This document shows, in pieces, positions 50,340 to 58,819 of a DNA stretch of 64,000 nucleotides; the stretch's first letter is position 1; each line of letters opens with the position of its first letter. This DNA is from Rhizobium chutanense (GTDB lineage: Bacteria; Pseudomonadota; Alphaproteobacteria; Rhizobiales; Rhizobiaceae), in contig NZ_NWSV01000005.1 in assembly GCF_002531935.1 (NCBI RefSeq), positions 310,001 through 374,000 on the forward strand, given 5' to 3'. Below the pieces are notes generated by a model that searched no databases, was not told the origin of the DNA, and saw nothing but the letters and a program-made list of their open reading frames with translations. Made by a program: the position numbers and the translations under genes.

Positions 50340-51035
50340 TCAATCCCGTATGCCGTCGGCGAGATTGAGGAGCTTTTGGGGATCGGTCACCGTCAGCTTC
50401 TGGCGGCCACCCTTCACCATTCCCTTCGCCTCCCATGCACTGAGAATTCTCGAGACGGTGTGCAGCGTCGTTCCGGTCATTTCGGCGATATCCTGGCGCG
50501 ATATCGGGAAATCGATGCGGATGCCCGTTTCAACCGGCCGGCCAGCCTGTTTGGAAAGCCTGAGGACGGCGTGGGCCACTCGCTTTTCCACTTCCTCTGT
50601 CGACATTTCACGGATGCGCGTGTGCGCTTCCTCCAATCTTTGGCCGATCGTCTGCATCGCGGTCACGGCAAGGCGCGGGTTCTGTTCGACGAACCGCGGC
50701 CACATGTCCGTCGGCCAGGCGATGACGAGGCTCTCAGCCGCCGCGACGGCCGTTCCCGGGTAATCCTCCCGGCGGAGCGCCATTGCAAAGCCGAACAGGT
50801 CGCCGGGATGAACCATCCGAACGATGATCTGCTGTCCGTCCTGCGTCACTTGCGTCACCTTGAGACGTCCGTGCAGGAGCAGGAAGAACGACTTTGCCCG
50901 AGCGCCCTGCTCGAAAACCGCGTCTCCCGGCGCGATGCGGCGCGGCAACGCGTGCTGCAGCATCGAATCGAGATCCGCATCGGTCATGCGCTCGAAGAGC
51001 GGCAATGATTTCAAAATCGTCCGGTCAATTTTCAT
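50340..51035 (-). CDS. nnrR: Crp/Fnr family regulator of denitrification
   Basis: Protein of 231 residues. An N-terminal cyclic-nucleotide-like sensor (DAVFEQGARAKSFFLLLHGR, VRMVHPGDLFGFAMAL), a dimer helix and a C-terminal HTH (SRQDIAEMTGTTLHTVSRIL) are present. There is no N-terminal Cys cluster as in FNR, so it fits the NO-responsive NnrR/DNR group, and its place within the nirK operon supports this. ATG 51035 has AGGA 5 nt upstream; ATG 51041, overlapping the nirV stop, is an alternative. The recognition helix (HTVSR) suggests a TTG-N8-CAA-type target. Confidence 0.88.
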   Translation of the reverse strand: MKIDRTILKSLPLFERMTDADLDSMLQHALPRRIAPGDAVFEQGARAKSFFLLLHGRLKVTQVTQDGQQIIVRMVHPGDLFGFAMALRREDYPGTAVAAAESLVIAWPTDMWPRFVEQNPRLAVTAMQTIGQRLEEAHTRIREMSTEEVEKRVAHAVLRLSKQAGRPVETGIRIDFPISRQDIAEMTGTTLHTVSRILSAWEAKGMVKGGRQKLTVTDPQKLLNLADGIRD

Positions 51036-51037
51036 CG

Positions 51038-51991
51038 TCATCCTGCTCTGCCCCGGGCATTCGTCGCCGGTCCGAACATTTCCGCCATTGCTCTTTGCGC
51101 GAAGTCTTTCACGCTTTCCAGAAAGCCCGGCCTGCGAATGAGGCGGAAGCCGAGATTGTCGGGCGGGCTTCCGACCGAGCATCCGCCGCCCTTGGGATTT
51201 CGCACGAAACTGCTCATCGGGGCGCGGTGTTTGCCTGCGGCTATCATGATGCCGCAATTCCTGGGGTCCGGCTCTGCCGCGGGATCGTTTCTATCGAGAT
51301 CGACCCGTTTGTTGCAGGTCGAGGTCCACTCCCAGACGTTGCCGGCGAAATCGACCAGTCCGGTTTGACTGATTCCGAACGAGCCCTGCGGCTGCGGCCG
51401 TGGGTCGATCGCCGCCGCCCTGCGGGCTTCGCGCTCGTAGTCCGCAAGCCAGCGGTTTGCCGGGTTCTTGTCGTTGGGGTCGATGCCGAGAGCATCGTCG
51501 GGAAAACGATCGGCCGCGGCATAGGCCAGCTCGAAATCGCTCGGCAGCCGCCATTCGGCGCCAGTGCGTTCCGAAAGCCAGGCCGCGTAGCGGACCGCAT
51601 CGTCATAGCTCACGCCGGTTGCGGGGATTTTCTCCTGGGACGGCGTCTCGTATCGCTGTTCGGCCGGCTCGCAACGGGCATCGGCCACGCAGCGGTTATA
51701 GTCGCGAAGCGTGGTCTGATATTTCATGATTTCGAGCGTCGTGGTCACTTCCCTATCCAGCTTGGGCGCATCGACGGCCAGGCCGTTGCGGAAATATTCG
51801 GTGGCGTCGCGGTAGGCGAAGCCATGCGGCGCGATCACGACGGTCTGCGGCGCGGCAACCGTCCTGTCGGGGCCCGCCGTCACGAGCAATCCCGATTGCA
51901 CTGCGACAGCGACCGAAAGTGCCACGAGCAGCGCAAGGGGAATTGCAATCGATATGCCTGAAACTGGTTCGATGGCTGCAATGCGGGCCAT
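51038..51991 (-). CDS. nirV: NirV, SUMF1-type protein of the nitrite reductase cluster
   Basis: Protein of 317 residues with a membrane anchor at residues about 13-35 (IAIPLALLVALSVAVAVQSG) and a formylglycine-generating-enzyme-like domain: LDREVTTTLEIMKYQTTL, TGVSYDDAVRYAAWLSERTG, EWRLPSDFELAYAA, VDFAGNVWEWTSTC and NLGFRLIRRPG. NirV proteins always travel with nirK in rhizobia; the exact role is unknown. ATG 51991 is used; a GTG 63 bp upstream lies in the nirK-nirV hairpin region. It is separated from nirK by a strong 12-bp hairpin. Confidence 0.88.
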   Translation of the reverse strand: MARIAAIEPVSGISIAIPLALLVALSVAVAVQSGLLVTAGPDRTVAAPQTVVIAPHGFAYRDATEYFRNGLAVDAPKLDREVTTTLEIMKYQTTLRDYNRCVADARCEPAEQRYETPSQEKIPATGVSYDDAVRYAAWLSERTGAEWRLPSDFELAYAAADRFPDDALGIDPNDKNPANRWLADYEREARRAAAIDPRPQPQGSFGISQTGLVDFAGNVWEWTSTCNKRVDLDRNDPAAEPDPRNCGIMIAAGKHRAPMSSFVRNPKGGGCSVGSPPDNLGFRLIRRPGFLESVKDFAQRAMAEMFGPATNARGRAG

Positions 51992-52025
51992 GGTTTTTCG
52001 CAGATAGCGCCCCCAAAATGAGATG

Positions 52026-52055
52026 GGTGCGCGGGCCACCCCTGGCCCGCGCACC
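52026..52055 (-). terminator. 12-bp perfect hairpin between nirK and nirV
   Basis: GGTGCGCGGGCC, loop ACCCCT, GGCCCGCGCACC. It follows the nirK stop by 15 bp on the minus strand, and the next bases read CATCTCATTTT, a moderate U-run. It can act as a partial terminator or as an mRNA-stabilising element that sets nirK above nirV. Confidence 0.7.
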
Positions 52056-52070
52056 GCCCCCTCCGCCAGG

Positions 52071-53228
52071 TCAGCTTGCCGACGGTGCCCTGACCGAGGT
52101 CATGAGATCGTCATCCCATTCGCCGGTCACCTTAAAGTGGGCCGCTGCCCCCAGCTCGAAGGCCTCGATAAGGTTGTGGTTCACGTAGGCATAGATGCCT
52201 GGCTGAGCGAAGGTATAAAGGGCGGCACCTGCCGTGCCGCCGGGGATGAACCAGGTTTCCTGGTCGGTGTCGGGCGGGTTGAGGAATTTGCCGGTTGCCC
52301 AGACATATTCGCCATGTCCGCCGATCAGATGCGGCCGGGTGTCCCGGTTGGCCTGGGAATGAACGATCAGCACGGTTTCGCCGACCTTGGCCGTCATCGC
52401 ATTGTCGCCGGTCAGGGCTCCGACCGCGCCGTTGAAGACGATGTGGGTGGGCGTCAGCGTTTTCATCACGGCCACCGTATCCTCATACGCCTCTCCGGGG
52501 CTGTCATAGGTCTTGAACTTGCCGGTTTCGTCGCGCGGCACGTAGAAATCCTGCTCGCCGACGTAATAGACCTTGTCGTAGACGAGCGGCTTGCCCTTGC
52601 CGTCCTTCAGACCTTCGCGCGGCAGCACCATGATCGCACCGTTCATGCCCGATGTGACGTGCCACGGAACCATGCCGGGAGGGGCGCAGTGATAGACGAA
52701 GACGCCGGCCTTGGTCGCCTTGAAGCGAAGAACGGTGCTCTCGCCCGGGTTGACGACCGTCAGCGCCCCGCCGCCCAGCCCGCCGGTGGCGGCATGGAAG
52801 TCGATGTTGTGCTGCATCGCATTGGTGTCGGGGTTTACCAGCGTGAGCTCGACATAGTCGTCCTGATGGACCACCATCAAGGGACCGGGAACCGATCCGT
52901 CGAAGGTCATGGCGTTGATCTCGGTGCCATCCTTGTCCAGGATCATCTTCTTTTCCTGGATGGTAAGCGTGAATTCCTTGATCTTCGGCCCGTCCGCGGT
53001 CTTCTGCTCGTGCGCATGAACGAAGGGCGGCTTGACGAGCTCGACCTTCTCGCGGGGAAGCTTCGATATGTCGACCTTGCTCGGCTTGACGGTCTTCAGC
53101 GCTTCCGCTGCGGCGACCTCTTCATCGGCATGGGCCACCGTGTTGGATACGATGATTGGCGTCAGCGCTCCGGCAACAGCAGCACCCGTCAGCATCGTGC
53201 GCCGGGTCATTTGCAGAGTATTCGTCAT
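52071..53228 (-). CDS. nirK: Copper-containing nitrite reductase (NO-forming)
   Basis: Periplasmic enzyme of 385 residues that reduces nitrite to NO. A Tat-type leader ([18 protein letters not shown]) ends near residue 34. Type 1 copper ligands are His140, Cys181, His190 and Met195 ([25 protein letters not shown]). Type 2 ligands are His145, His180 and His351 ([11 protein letters not shown]). Catalytic Asp143 and the His of [11 protein letters not shown] are present. This is a complete, active-type class I NirK. AGGAG lies 7 nt before ATG 53228. FNR/NnrR-type boxes lie in the 201-bp gap to the divergent nnrS. Confidence 0.97.
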   Translation of the reverse strand: MTNTLQMTRRTMLTGAAVAGALTPIIVSNTVAHADEEVAAAEALKTVKPSKVDISKLPREKVELVKPPFVHAHEQKTADGPKIKEFTLTIQEKKMILDKDGTEINAMTFDGSVPGPLMVVHQDDYVELTLVNPDTNAMQHNIDFHAATGGLGGGALTVVNPGESTVLRFKATKAGVFVYHCAPPGMVPWHVTSGMNGAIMVLPREGLKDGKGKPLVYDKVYYVGEQDFYVPRDETGKFKTYDSPGEAYEDTVAVMKTLTPTHIVFNGAVGALTGDNAMTAKVGETVLIVHSQANRDTRPHLIGGHGEYVWATGKFLNPPDTDQETWFIPGGTAGAALYTFAQPGIYAYVNHNLIEAFELGAAAHFKVTGEWDDDLMTSVRAPSAS

Positions 53229-53306
53229 TGCTAATCTCCTGTAGTCGAAGACCGGGCGGACGCCGCCCTGTCGAAGGGGAGAGTAGAACAAAGCCGACGG
53301 AAATCT

Positions 53307-53320
53307 TTGACGTGGCGCAA
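53307..53320 (-). promoter_or_regulatory. FNR/NnrR-type box of nirK
   Basis: TTGAC-GTGG-CGCAA. Its centre is 86 bp before the nirK start codon. The TTG-N8-CAA core is complete, as expected for an NnrR target. Confidence 0.6.
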
Positions 53321-53329
53321 ACTGGCTGT

Positions 53330-53343
53330 TTGTGCCGGCGCAA
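53330..53343. promoter_or_regulatory. Second FNR/NnrR-type box in the nirK-nnrS gap
   Basis: TTGTG-CCGG-CGCAA, inside the near-perfect palindrome TTTGTGCCGGCGCAAA. It could serve either divergent gene: about 108 bp from nirK and 93 bp from nnrS. Confidence 0.5.
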
Positions 53344-53360
53344 AGTTCGAAAGATCTTCT

Positions 53361-53374
53361 TTGCGTAATCTCAA
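53361..53374 (+). promoter_or_regulatory. Third FNR/NnrR-type box, near nnrS
   Basis: TTGCG-TAAT-CTCAA. Its centre is 62 bp before the nnrS start, the same spacing as at the Usp and BON genes. The right half-site has one deviation. Confidence 0.45.
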
Positions 53375-53429
53375 CGACTGCCATCTTCCATCCGGGCATT
53401 TCTGCATGATCAAAATGGAGATCTTGACC

Positions 53430-54644
53430 ATGCAGACTATAAAGGACGTGGAGACCAGGGCGCCGCGGGGAATGAGCCGTTCCGGCATGGTCTTGTTCTC
53501 CTACGGCTTTCGGCCTTTCTTTCTGGCCGCGGCATTGTGGGCGATCGTCAGCATCGGCCTCTGGACGGCGTTCCTGAACGACGGCGTCGCCGTGGCAAGC
53601 GACTACGGCACGCTCTACTGGCATGCGCACGAGATGCTCTTCGGTTTCGCGCCGGCTGTCCTGGCAGGCTTCCTCCTGACCGCAATCCCGAACTGGACCG
53701 GCCGCCTTCCCATCTCGGGGCGCCCGCTGGCAGCACTCTTTGCGGTATGGTGCATCGGCCGGTTCGCCATGTTGTTCAGCGGCAGCATTGGTTTGACGGC
53801 CGCCGCCGCGATCGACAGCCTCTTTCTCCCGCTCATGCTCGCCCTATCGGCACGAGAGGTGATTGCGGGAAGGAAATGGAAAGATCTGAAGGTCATCGCC
53901 GGGCTGGCGGTCCTGTCGGCGGCCAATCTCTTCTTTCATCTCGAGGTGATCGGAGACGGCAATCCGGCGCTTGCCATCCGTCTCGGCCTCGGCGCCTATG
54001 TCCTGCTCGTCACGATCGTCGGCGGGCGCATTCTGCCGAGCTTTACCAGGAACTGGATCAATCAGCGCGGCCGCACGGATTTTCCGGTCGCCTACAATCG
54101 TTTCGACGCGGCGGCGATCGTCGTCGGCGCCATTTCTCTCGCCGCCTGGGCGGTTGCGCCCGAAGCCGTCGCGACCGGTTTTTTTGCCGCCGTTGCGGCA
54201 ATGATGAACGCAATACGGCTTTTCCGCTGGCGGGGATGGACGACCTGGCCGGAGCCCATCCTCTTCGTGCTTCACATTGCCTATGGTTTCGTACCGCTGG
54301 GATTTGCCGCCGTCGCCCTCGGGCCGATGGGGCTGCCCCAGGTCGCCGTTCTTCATCTCTTTGCGATCGGCGCCATGTCCATGATGATGCTGGCGGTCAT
54401 GACCCGAGCAAGCCGAGGTCATACGGGCCGGAAATTGAAGTCGAGCCGGGTGACGAATGCATCCTACATCGTGCTTGCCGCCGTGGCCCTGCTTCGGCCC
54501 ATGGCAGAGCTGACGCCCGCCTTCACGACCCAGATACTGATGGCGTCCGCTGTCGGCTGGACGGTTGCCTTCGGGTTGTTTGCGCTCGAACATGCGCCGT
54601 TCCTGTGCCGGGACCGCAAACCTCTGGCCGCGCGCAAGCCATGA
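53430..54644 (+). CDS. nnrS: NnrS family heme-copper membrane protein
   Basis: Integral membrane protein of 404 residues with about 12 membrane segments. Conserved residues include [37 protein letters not shown] (His pair) and [30 protein letters not shown], the NnrS hallmark. NnrS proteins bind heme and copper and ease NO stress during denitrification. ATG 53430 has GGAG 9 nt upstream; in-frame ATGs at 53406 and 53415 are possible. It is divergent from nirK and has FNR/NnrR boxes within 62-93 bp. Confidence 0.92.
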   Translation: MQTIKDVETRAPRGMSRSGMVLFSYGFRPFFLAAALWAIVSIGLWTAFLNDGVAVASDYGTLYWHAHEMLFGFAPAVLAGFLLTAIPNWTGRLPISGRPLAALFAVWCIGRFAMLFSGSIGLTAAAAIDSLFLPLMLALSAREVIAGRKWKDLKVIAGLAVLSAANLFFHLEVIGDGNPALAIRLGLGAYVLLVTIVGGRILPSFTRNWINQRGRTDFPVAYNRFDAAAIVVGAISLAAWAVAPEAVATGFFAAVAAMMNAIRLFRWRGWTTWPEPILFVLHIAYGFVPLGFAAVALGPMGLPQVAVLHLFAIGAMSMMMLAVMTRASRGHTGRKLKSSRVTNASYIVLAAVALLRPMAELTPAFTTQILMASAVGWTVAFGLFALEHAPFLCRDRKPLAARKP

Positions 54645-54684
54645 GGAAGAGCGCCGCCCCGTTTACCGGTGGCGGCGCTCCCAT

Positions 54685-54993
54685 TCAGGCGCCCGGCAAT
54701 CGTCCGATCATTTCCGGCGACCAGGCCGGCTCGTAGACCATATCGACGACCGCGGCCGAAACGCCTTCGATCTCTTCCGCCCTGGCCTTCACCGCCTCGG
54801 CGATGAAGGCGGAGGCCGGACAGAAGCGGGTTGTCGTCGTCATTTCTATTCTGACGGCGCCATCATCCGAAATCTCGATGCCGTATATCAGCCCGAGCGT
54901 CACGATATCCGTCCCGAGTTCCGGGTCTTCGATCCCGCGCAATGCCGCCAGGATCGTTGGTTTGGAGACCTTATGCGCGGGCATCGGAAACAT
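54685..54993 (-). CDS. MIP18 family (DUF59) iron-sulfur assembly-type protein
   Basis: Protein of 102 residues with the DUF59 pattern: TILAALRGIEDPELGTDIVTLGLIYGIEIS and the Cys in TTTTRFCPASAFIAEAVKA, the metal-contacting Cys of SufT/PaaD-type proteins; the end DMVYEPAWSPEMI is also typical. These proteins help insert Fe-S clusters. It overlaps the tandem DUF2249 gene by 23 bp and is the last of four coupled genes. ATG 54984 is an alternative start. Role inferred: repair or maturation of a metal centre under NO stress. Confidence 0.88.
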   Translation of the reverse strand: MFPMPAHKVSKPTILAALRGIEDPELGTDIVTLGLIYGIEISDDGAVRIEMTTTTRFCPASAFIAEAVKARAEEIEGVSAAVVDMVYEPAWSPEMIGRLPGA

Positions 54994-55501
54994 TCGCCGG
55001 CGTTGCCCTCACCATGATCCTGTAGATCTTGCCGCTGGCATCGAAATCTCCGATCCACTCATGGCCTCGCGCCTTGAGCTCGTTGAACAGGAAGACAGGC
55101 TCACGGTTCAGCAGCGCAAACAACACCTCGCCGCTCTCCATCGATTCCAGGCGTGAAAGGATGCGTTCCATCGGTTCGGGCGGGGCGAGGTCGGTCAGAT
55201 CGAGGTTCCAGGTCGGTTCCGGCCAGATCGTCTCCGCGGTTGCAGTTGCCGGCACGGGATCGCTGTCCGGCTTTCCCTGGGGAACGAAATCGATTTCCCA
55301 GTCGTCGTCGGCCAGGCGTTTGGTGAGATGCGAATAGCCGCGCTGCTCCAGCTGGCGGATCAGGGGGATGGGTTCGAATATGGCATGAAGCCGCACGCCC
55401 TCGCCGGGGCCGAGGTTGGCGAAAGTATCCATAATGAGCTGGAACGGCATCCCGCCGTCGCGCAGGATCTGTCTGACGTCGAGTTCACGAAGCTGAACCA
55501 T
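54971..55501 (-). CDS. Tandem DUF2249 domain protein
   Basis: Protein of 176 residues with two DUF2249 domains of about 65 residues: residues 5-75 (RELDVRQILRDGGMPFQLIM, GEGVRLHAIFEPIPLIRQLE) and about 105-172 (LDLTDLAPPEPMERILSRLE, GEVLFALLNREPVFLFNELK). DUF2249 proteins recur beside NO-related hemerythrin, NnrS and oxidase-like genes; the fold resembles small sulfur-carrier or TusA-like domains. The start overlaps the preceding oxidase-like gene by 17 bp. Function is not established. Confidence 0.83.
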   Translation of the reverse strand: MVQLRELDVRQILRDGGMPFQLIMDTFANLGPGEGVRLHAIFEPIPLIRQLEQRGYSHLTKRLADDDWEIDFVPQGKPDSDPVPATATAETIWPEPTWNLDLTDLAPPEPMERILSRLESMESGEVLFALLNREPVFLFNELKARGHEWIGDFDASGKIYRIMVRATPANVSDARA

Positions 55502-56858
55502 GAGCGTTACCTCTGTGGTTGGCGGCGGTAAAAAGCGCCGGCGGTTGAAAGGGTGCGCTCTTGGCGGCCGGATCGACATTCGCCAGAGTGCGGGCAAGCG
55601 CGAGCTCGATCGCGAGAGCTGCGGTGGAAAAAGTCTGGGCTATCGCCGCAAGATGAAAGGCTGCATCCGATCCGAGCGCGATCGCGGCGGCCGCCGCAAT
55701 GACGGCGAGGTAAAAGATACAGAGCCAGGCCGTCGCCCGGCGTCCGTTTATCAGCTCGGCCAGGCGCGGCGTCGGCCGGCGTCCGAGCAGCGGTCCGAAG
55801 GCTTCGATCCAGGTGAGGAAAGGAACGATCTTCAGGAGCTGCGACAGACCGAACCCGGTCAGCCAGCCGAAGACGAACAGGTAGCCTATGGCGGTGAAAA
55901 GCTGGGGCGGGGCATCGGATGCCAGGGCGATAGTCAACATCGGCACCGAAAGCGCCAGCAGAACGAAGGCCGGCAGGGATCCAGCCATGTTGAGTTCGAG
56001 GCTCTTCCGGCGCCGCGCGCGGTAAGTCGAAAACAGGTCGGCGAGGTAGGTCGCGACCGGCAGCTGGAAGAGCAGCGATCCGAACAGGAAGAGGCGCTGG
56101 CCCAGGACGGGTGCAGATATCGTCGAGGCCATTGCCACGGCAAGTGTGCCCGCCGTAAGCATTCCCGTGGCACGAATGAACGGCGACTTCTTCATATCGT
56201 CGGAAAGCAAAAACATCGGCAGCAGCTTATAGCTGACGCCGATCGCGGCGAAGCTCATCCAGCCGGCGAGGCCGAAGCTCGCGTGGAACGGCACGGCATT
56301 CGCGACGAAGGCGATGATGCCCGTGGCCTCTGTCAGCCCGGAGACCGTGACGGCGAACAGAGCCCCCAACGCCAAGGTCACAGCAAGGCATGCCATGCCG
56401 ATCATGACGAGCGGCGAGGCGGCGTGAGCCGCCCTGCCGCGCCACAGACCGGAGAGAAGCACGAATCCGATCGACAACAGCGATGCCGGCAGCACCGATG
56501 ATGCGGCGACCATGACCGGGCCTGCCGCACCGGATCCTGCATCGATCAGATGGAAGCCGAAAAGGAGAAGTCCGAGCCCGGCGACGGAACCCGCAAGGCA
56601 AGGCAGGTCGAGCCGCCCGGTCGGCAGGCCGAGACCGGTCATAACCGGCGTAAACTGCAGAAGCGCCCCGATCATGAGGAGGCCGAGCCAACCGATCGTG
56701 ATGCAATGGACGATGATCAGCGCATGGGGTTCGGCAACATTCGCCGATGGCGTCCAGGCTCCGGCCGAAAGCAGGCCTTCCGCCAAGAGCAGGAAGAAAA
56801 GCGCCGCGCCGAAATATGACATCGTCCAACGCGACAGTGTCGCTCCCACCGGCATCAT
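55485..56858 (-). CDS. Heme-copper oxidase subunit I-like multi-pass membrane protein
   Basis: Protein of 457 residues with about 12 membrane segments. Two His-bearing helices resemble those of NnrS and cbb3-type subunit I: EPHALIIVHCITIGWLGLLM (residues about 43-62) and VPFHASFGLAGWMSFAAIGV. The full set of six oxidase His ligands is not evident, so oxygen or NO reduction is not certain. It sits in a unit with DUF2249 and MIP18 genes. Probably a heme-binding or NO-handling membrane protein. Starts 15 bp after the DUF2249 stop. Confidence 0.78.
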   Translation of the reverse strand: MMPVGATLSRWTMSYFGAALFFLLLAEGLLSAGAWTPSANVAEPHALIIVHCITIGWLGLLMIGALLQFTPVMTGLGLPTGRLDLPCLAGSVAGLGLLLFGFHLIDAGSGAAGPVMVAASSVLPASLLSIGFVLLSGLWRGRAAHAASPLVMIGMACLAVTLALGALFAVTVSGLTEATGIIAFVANAVPFHASFGLAGWMSFAAIGVSYKLLPMFLLSDDMKKSPFIRATGMLTAGTLAVAMASTISAPVLGQRLFLFGSLLFQLPVATYLADLFSTYRARRRKSLELNMAGSLPAFVLLALSVPMLTIALASDAPPQLFTAIGYLFVFGWLTGFGLSQLLKIVPFLTWIEAFGPLLGRRPTPRLAELINGRRATAWLCIFYLAVIAAAAAIALGSDAAFHLAAIAQTFSTAALAIELALARTLANVDPAAKSAPFQPPALFTAANHRGNAHGSAS

Positions 56859-56873
56859 CGCGCTGCCCCGAAC

Positions 56874-57158
56874 TCAATGGCTGCCGCAGCAGCAGTCGCA
56901 ACCGGAATCCTGGCGGGTGATCTGTATGCGCCAGACGTCAGGCCCCTGTTCCAGATATTCCCAGAGGAATTTTCCCGGAAATGCGGTTTCGAGCTGGTAA
57001 TGCAGGGGACGGGGCTCATGATCGCTGGTGATCAGCATGGCGTCGCCGGGGGTCAGTGCGCTGAGCGTGCCAAAAATCCGGGGATGCCGCTCGATAGGAT
57101 GTATCGTCCTGACATCGATGTGGGGAGCTTCGGCGTGGATGGTTTGCGCATCGGTCAT
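56874..57158 (-). CDS. DUF2249 domain protein with Cys-rich tail
   Basis: Protein of 94 residues: one DUF2249 domain (HIDVRTIHPIERHPRIFGTL, GDAMLITSDHEPRPLHYQLE, and EYLEQGPDVWRIQITRQ) followed by the tail SGCDCCCGSH with four Cys and a His. Such a tail could bind a metal, probably Fe or Cu. It is the first gene of the four-gene unit and lies divergent from hemN. A TTGAT-GGCG-GACAA box is about 102 bp upstream. Confidence 0.85.
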   Translation of the reverse strand: MTDAQTIHAEAPHIDVRTIHPIERHPRIFGTLSALTPGDAMLITSDHEPRPLHYQLETAFPGKFLWEYLEQGPDVWRIQITRQDSGCDCCCGSH

Positions 57159-57253
57159 CTGGCTGTTTCCTTTTGCCGCGTCTTGCAGACTGGCGGGATC
57201 GCGGCTCGTCCCGCGCCAGAACGAGACGGTAAAGGGCTTTGCGGAAAGCCACT

Positions 57254-57267
57254 TTGATGGCGGACAA
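57254..57267 (-). promoter_or_regulatory. FNR/FixK-type box upstream of the DUF2249 unit
   Basis: TTGAT-GGCG-GACAA. One base off the GTCAA half-site. Its centre is 102 bp from the DUF2249 start and 110 bp from hemN. Confidence 0.45.
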
Positions 57268-57299
57268 ATATCCGGATGATTCCCGGCCGAGCGTCCTCA

Positions 57300-57313
57300 T
57301 TGATCTGGGACAA
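57300..57313 (+). promoter_or_regulatory. FNR/FixK-type box of hemN
   Basis: TTGAT-CTGG-GACAA. Its centre is 64 bp before the hemN start, the shared spacing of this block. One base off the consensus right half-site. Confidence 0.55.
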
Positions 57314-57370
57314 GGAAGACCGCGCGGCCGGAGGTCATAAAGCATTCTGATTTTGACAGAGGATGCGACA

Positions 57371-58723
57371 ATGTCCGACAGTTTGGTCGCCAAATATGGC
57401 GACGCGCGGCTCCCGCGTTACACGAGCTACCCGACGGCTCCGGCCTTTTCAGCCGCCGTGGGGCCGGATGAATATGTCAAGGGCCTCGCAAGTATCGGAA
57501 AGACCGGACCGGTTTCCGTCTATCTCCACGTGCCCTTCTGCCGTTCGATGTGCTGGTATTGCGGTTGCCACACGACCATCACCCGGCAGGACGCCCCCGT
57601 TGTCGAATATCTCGATGTGATGAGGGAAGAGATCGAGCTCGTTTCCTTTGCCGCCGGAAACGACGTGCCGGTCAGGAACGTTCATTTCGGCGGCGGCACG
57701 CCGACGATCATGAAACCACAGGAATTTACGGCACTGATGGCGAAGCTCAGGAGCGCCTTCGCTTTCGAGGCGGACGCAAGCGTCGCGGTCGAAATCGACC
57801 CGCGCACCTTGGCCGCCTCCATGATCGAGGCGCTCGGCGAAAACGGCGTCGATCGCGCAAGCCTCGGCGTCCAGAGCTTCGACCCGATCGTGCAAACCGC
57901 CATCAATCGGACGCAGTCCTTCGAGCAGACGGAGGCTGCGGTCGCCGGGCTGCGGTCTACCGGTGTCGCCAGCATCAATTTCGACCTGATATACGGCCTT
58001 CCCAAGCAGACCGTGCAATCCTGCGTCGAAACCGTCCGGCTCGCCGTGCAACTGCGTCCGGAACGTTTCGCCGTTTTCGGCTACGCCCACATACCTGCCT
58101 TCAAGAAGCATCAGCGCCTGATCGACGACGCATCGCTTCCGGATGCAAGGCAGCGCAACGAACAGGCGGAGGCCATCGCCCAAGAGCTTGAAAAAGCGGG
58201 ATATGAGCGTATCGGGCTCGATCACTTCGCTCTGCCGGAGGATCAGTTGGCGGTCGCCGCGCGCCAGGGGACGATGAGGCGGAATTTCCAGGGCTACACC
58301 ACCGACGATTGCGATAGCCTCATCGGCCTCGGCGCTTCGGCGATCGGGCGGTTGCCGACCGGCTATATGCAGAACCACGTGCCGCTAGGCCTCTATGCGG
58401 AGCGTGTCGCGTCCGGCGTGCTGCCGACGGCCAAGGGATATCTTCTGACCGAAGAGGACAAGCTTCGGGGCAGAATCATCGAGCGGCTGATGTGCGATTT
58501 CGAAGTCGATCTGGGAAGGCTGAGCAGGGAGTTGGGTTTCGACACCGGCTTCCTCGTCGAGCGTAACGAACGTCTCGGCGAACTCGTGGCCGATGGCGTC
58601 GTGACGATCCGCGACAACCGGATCGTCGTCTCCCAGCACGCACGCTTCATGGTCCGTGCCGTTGCGGCGGCATTCGACGCCTATTTCGGCTCGCTCGGAC
58701 GCACGCACAGCAAGGCCGCCTGA
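57371..58723 (+). CDS. hemN: Oxygen-independent coproporphyrinogen III oxidase
   Basis: Radical-SAM enzyme of 450 residues that makes protoporphyrinogen IX without oxygen. The HemN-specific cluster motif is CRSMCWYCGCHT (CxxxCxxC plus the extra Cys), SAM-binding GGGTPT follows, and LPRYTSYPTAPAF at the N-terminus is the family hallmark. The C-terminal domain (GLYAERVASGVLPTAKGYLL) is complete, unlike HemW. ATG 57371 has GAGG upstream. It supplies heme for microaerobic cytochromes. An FNR/FixK-type box lies 64 bp upstream. Confidence 0.95.
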   Translation: MSDSLVAKYGDARLPRYTSYPTAPAFSAAVGPDEYVKGLASIGKTGPVSVYLHVPFCRSMCWYCGCHTTITRQDAPVVEYLDVMREEIELVSFAAGNDVPVRNVHFGGGTPTIMKPQEFTALMAKLRSAFAFEADASVAVEIDPRTLAASMIEALGENGVDRASLGVQSFDPIVQTAINRTQSFEQTEAAVAGLRSTGVASINFDLIYGLPKQTVQSCVETVRLAVQLRPERFAVFGYAHIPAFKKHQRLIDDASLPDARQRNEQAEAIAQELEKAGYERIGLDHFALPEDQLAVAARQGTMRRNFQGYTTDDCDSLIGLGASAIGRLPTGYMQNHVPLGLYAERVASGVLPTAKGYLLTEEDKLRGRIIERLMCDFEVDLGRLSRELGFDTGFLVERNERLGELVADGVVTIRDNRIVVSQHARFMVRAVAAAFDAYFGSLGRTHSKAA

Positions 58724-58756
58724 TCGGCAGAGCTGTGCGCGCTATCGCGCCATCTC

Positions 58757-58770
58757 TTTGATCGATCGCA
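58757..58770 (+). promoter_or_regulatory. FNR/FixK-type box of the small membrane protein/hemerythrin unit
   Basis: TTGAT-CGAT-CGCAA, within the near-perfect palindrome CTTTGATCGATCGCAAAG. Its centre is 56 bp before the small gene's start codon. Confidence 0.6.
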
Positions 58771-58819
58771 AAGAGCCTGCCGGTCATACAGCCTAGGGTT
58801 CTGCCGAGAGGAGATCCTG

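Noticed and set aside
55485-56858. Nitric oxide reductase NorB or functional cbb3 oxidase subunit
   Set aside because: Only two His-bearing helices resemble the family and the full heme-copper ligand set is not seen; no norC or ccoO partner is adjacent.
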